Below, piece by piece: positions 13,042-15,012 of a stretch of DNA of 15,012 bases; position 1 is the first letter of the stretch, and each line of letters begins with the position of its first letter. A model generated the notes under the pieces. The model saw nothing but the letters and a program-made list of their open reading frames with translations. It was not told the DNA's origin and did not search any database. Source of the stretch: Acidobacteriota bacterium (lineage in GTDB: Bacteria > Acidobacteriota > Terriglobia > Terriglobales > Acidobacteriaceae); assembly GCA_023441255.1 (NCBI GenBank), contig JAEZPW010000364.1:1-15012 (forward strand), read 5' to 3'. Position numbers and translations under genes: made by a program.

Positions 13042-13325
13042 TTTTGCGAAAACCTTTCGATGAAAAATCCAAAACCGCTATTGGCTGTTGGCTCTTGGCT
13101 TTTGGTTCTTGGCGTCCAAATCTGGATTCAGTCATCCCACAGGTTAGTTGGGTGCGGGAGAATCAGAGCCAAAAGCTAAAAGCCAACAGCGCCTTCTTCT
13201 TTTACACACAAACGCCCGCGCCGGTTGACTAGCGCGCGGGCGATTCGAACTCAATCAGCCGAGAAAATCTGGACGACATTTTGTGTGCCCCACTCAAGCA
13301 AAAGAATCTTGAATGGGCCACCTAG
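13042..13325. repeat. rpsB-tsf gap with TTGGCTTTTGGC arms and two hairpins
   Basis: This 284-bp gap has no gene. TTGGCTGTTGGCTCTTGGCT words (from 13081 to about 13115) face GCCAAAAGCTAAAAGCCAAC (13169-13188), making inverted arms. A 9-bp stem CGCCCGCGC (13213-13221) pairs with GCGCGGGCG (13234-13242). Directly 3' of the rpsB stop, GTGCCCCACTCAAG (13285-13298) pairs with CTTGAATGGGCCAC (13308-13321) at 12 of 14 positions. Neither stem has a strong T-run, so they may attenuate or protect mRNA rather than end it. Confidence 0.75.
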
Positions 13326-14219
13326 CTAGAACTGCGAGTGCGCTGACGCTTCTTCTTCGTCGGGCTCGGCCGCAGGGGCCGGTGCCTTGCGCGTTCCGGC
13401 GCCAAGGACATCTTCCATGCTGACGTCTTCGCCCTCTTCACCTGAAGCCGAAATGCCCGCACCCGTGGCGGCGGCCATCGCTTCCGGCGTGGTGGCTTCC
13501 TGCGCGGCGCCGACTTCGGCAAGCTGCTTGTCGGTGGCGGCGGCGGAGCCTTCGATCACGCTGTCGGCGATCTTGGAGGCGAACAGGCGGATGGCGCGCA
13601 GAGCGTCGTCATTGCCCGGAATCACGTAATCGACTTCGCTCGGATCGCAGTTCGTATCGACAACGGCGACCACGGGGATGCCCAGCTTCCGGGCTTCGCG
13701 CACCGCGATCTGTTCCTTGTTCGAGTCGATGACGAAGAGCGCATCAGGCAGACGGCTCAGGTTCTTGATGCCGGCCAGATTGGTCTGCAGGTGCTTGCGC
13801 TCGCGTTCGAGCTTGATAACTTCTTTCTTGGGCAGCAGTTCGTAACGGCCGTCGGTGGCCATTTCTTCGATCTCTTTAAGGCGCTTCACCGACTTCTGGA
13901 CCGTGACCCAGTTGGTGAGCAAGCCGCCCAGCCAGCGCGCGTTCACGTAGCTCATGCCGCAGCGCTGCGCTTCCTCGGCAATCGCGTCCTGCGCCTGCCG
14001 CTTGGTGCCGACGAACATTACCGTCTTGCCATCGGCAGTCATGTCCTGCACGAACTTGGACGCTTCCTTAAACATCTTCAGCGTCTTCTGCAGGTCGATG
14101 ATGTAAATCCCGTTACGTTCGCCGAAGATGTATTCCTTCATCTTCGGGTTCCAGCGTTTCGTCTGATGCCCGAAGTGAACACCGGCTTCGAGCAATTCCT
14201 TCATCGTGATGTTCGCCAC
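13326..14219 (-). CDS. rpsB: 30S ribosomal protein S2
   Basis: S2 binds the 30S subunit and helps recruit S1 and mRNA. The 297-aa protein shows the family's conserved blocks: LEAGVHFGHQTKRWNPKM near the N-terminus, GTKRQAQ, the VNARWLGGLLTNW segment, and IPVVAVVDTNCDPSEVDYVI with GNDDALRAI towards the end of the core. It is about 55 residues longer than E. coli S2 because of an acidic, Ala-rich tail (from about residue 230, ending EPDEEEASAHSQF). The start is GTG at 14217-14219, supported by AGGAGG four bases upstream and the family's MANITMKELL beginning. It is followed by tsf and preceded by rpsI. Confidence 0.97.
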   Translation of the reverse strand: MANITMKELLEAGVHFGHQTKRWNPKMKEYIFGERNGIYIIDLQKTLKMFKEASKFVQDMTADGKTVMFVGTKRQAQDAIAEEAQRCGMSYVNARWLGGLLTNWVTVQKSVKRLKEIEEMATDGRYELLPKKEVIKLERERKHLQTNLAGIKNLSRLPDALFVIDSNKEQIAVREARKLGIPVVAVVDTNCDPSEVDYVIPGNDDALRAIRLFASKIADSVIEGSAAATDKQLAEVGAAQEATTPEAMAAATGAGISASGEEGEDVSMEDVLGAGTRKAPAPAAEPDEEEASAHSQF

Positions 14220-14426
14220 GCAACCTCCTAGTTGGATTGCATCCTCCGCGTGCCAGGCTGAGGCTGGTTAACCTCCGCTTTCGCCGCTCGGGATTACATT
14301 CCCGTGCCCGCCGTTCCGCCGTGTGGTTGTCAGCGGTGCGGGAAGAATTAGGTCCCGGTTCAACGTACTAGCCGCCATGCTCCTCGGGACCGGTGAAGCA
14401 TGACGACCAAAATCGTTACAGCGACT
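14220..14426 (-). promoter_or_regulatory. Candidate structured leader of rpsB
   Basis: The gap to rpsI holds two stems that would lie in an rpsB 5' leader: GGTCCCG (14351-14357) with CGGGACC (14385-14391), and CGGGA (14289-14293) with TCCCG (14300-14304). Leaders of rpsB in other bacteria bind S2 for feedback control, but I cannot match this to a known family. No convincing promoter is seen. Confidence 0.35.
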
Positions 14427-14455
14427 CTTGTGTAGCGCCGGGTGTTTTACCCGGC
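14427..14455 (-). repeat. GC hairpin repeat, copy 4 (inverted)
   Basis: CTTGTGTAG (14427-14435) precedes GCCGGGT (14437-14443), a GTTTT loop and ACCCGGC (14449-14455). It is the opposite orientation to the copy at 14479, so the two face each other across 23 bases. Confidence 0.85.
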
Positions 14456-14478
14456 CGGTCATCTCCCGACCAAACAGC

Positions 14479-14509
14479 GCGACGGGTCAGAGACCCGTCG
14501 CTACACAAG
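14479..14509 (+). repeat. GC hairpin repeat, copy 5
   Basis: GCGACGGGTC (14479-14488), AGA loop, GACCCGTCGC (14492-14501), overlapping CTACACAAG (14501-14509). The stem bases differ from other copies (ACG/CGT rather than CCG/CGG) but pairing is kept, evidence for selection on structure. It ends seven bases from the rpsI stop codon. Confidence 0.9.
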
Positions 14510-14516
14510 CCAAACC

Positions 14517-14912
<396 letters not shown>

Positions 14913-14924
14913 TTAATTCGCTCT

Positions 14925-14996
14925 TAGCTTTGGGCTGTCGGCTCTGGGCCAACAGCAGAATTTGATCTTGTGTGGTGCCGGGTCTCCGACCCGGCA
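14925..14996 (-). repeat. TTGGGCTGTCGG words and GC hairpin repeat, copy 6
   Basis: Upstream of rpsI, TTAGCTTTGGGCTGTCGGCT-type words (14925-14955) relate to those between rpsB and tsf. They are followed by CTTGTGTGG (14967-14975) and the hairpin TGCCGGGTC (14976-14984), TCC loop, GACCCGGCA (14988-14996), in the inverted orientation. Confidence 0.8.
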
Positions 14997-15012
14997 TGCC
15001 GTGTAGTGGACC

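Noticed and set aside
12349..13179. Plus-strand open frame opposite tsf
   Set aside because: The EF-Ts signatures are on the minus strand; this frame is an antisense shadow running into the gap.

Overview
The window reads as a bacterial chromosome of moderately high GC, most likely Acidobacteriota. I infer this from the compact one-core EF-Ts, the S9-S2-EF-Ts gene order, and gaps filled with hairpin and word-like repeats; no rRNA or tRNA gene is visible to confirm it. Nearly all genes lie on the minus strand. The exceptions are a phage-type repressor (8952-9668) and an alpha/beta hydrolase (11386-12195).

Positions 1 to about 9670 hold a phage-derived block read leftward from a divergent control region. 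From right to left it has: a CI/LexA-like repressor facing right with operators and promoters (8841-8942), a 76-aa protein, a structured hairpin (8476-8528), a zinc-ribbon protein overlapped by a sigma-region-4-like regulator, a hairpin terminator, an unknown protein, a dual-specificity phosphatase, the large terminase, the portal and a prohead-protease-like protein. The capsid gene would be expected beyond position 1. Between terminase and portal, normally neighbours, sits a three-gene insert: a HipA-like kinase, a four-helix-bundle protein and a DUF3037 protein. The four-helix-bundle gene is bracketed by 24-bp inverted repeats (21/24 matching) and splits the kinase/DUF3037 pair. No integrase, replication, lysis or tail gene is visible, so the block may be a remnant, a satellite or a domesticated element.

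Positions 9670-12200 carry host-type genes: an unknown 145-aa protein, an exported NodB-type deacetylase and a membrane-anchored alpha/beta hydrolase diverging from it. Positions 12376-15012 carry tsf, rpsB and rpsI, with rplM expected just outside the right edge.

Gaps are unusually rich in repeats. A GC hairpin with an asymmetric CTACACAAG tail occurs six times, in both the phage block and the ribosomal cluster. At least seven other word families (GTTTCGTGTTTCGCG, GTCGTTGGTC, ATCCGTGTT, CAGCCTTCAGCCCTCAG, TTGGCTTTTGGC, GTGCCCCACTCAAG and CTGAAGCCGTGCCC types) occur mostly as facing arms. They reach into gene ends: they supply stop codons for the portal and four-helix-bundle genes, the ribosome binding site of the DUF3037 gene, and spurious N-terminal extensions of the terminase and kinase reading frames.
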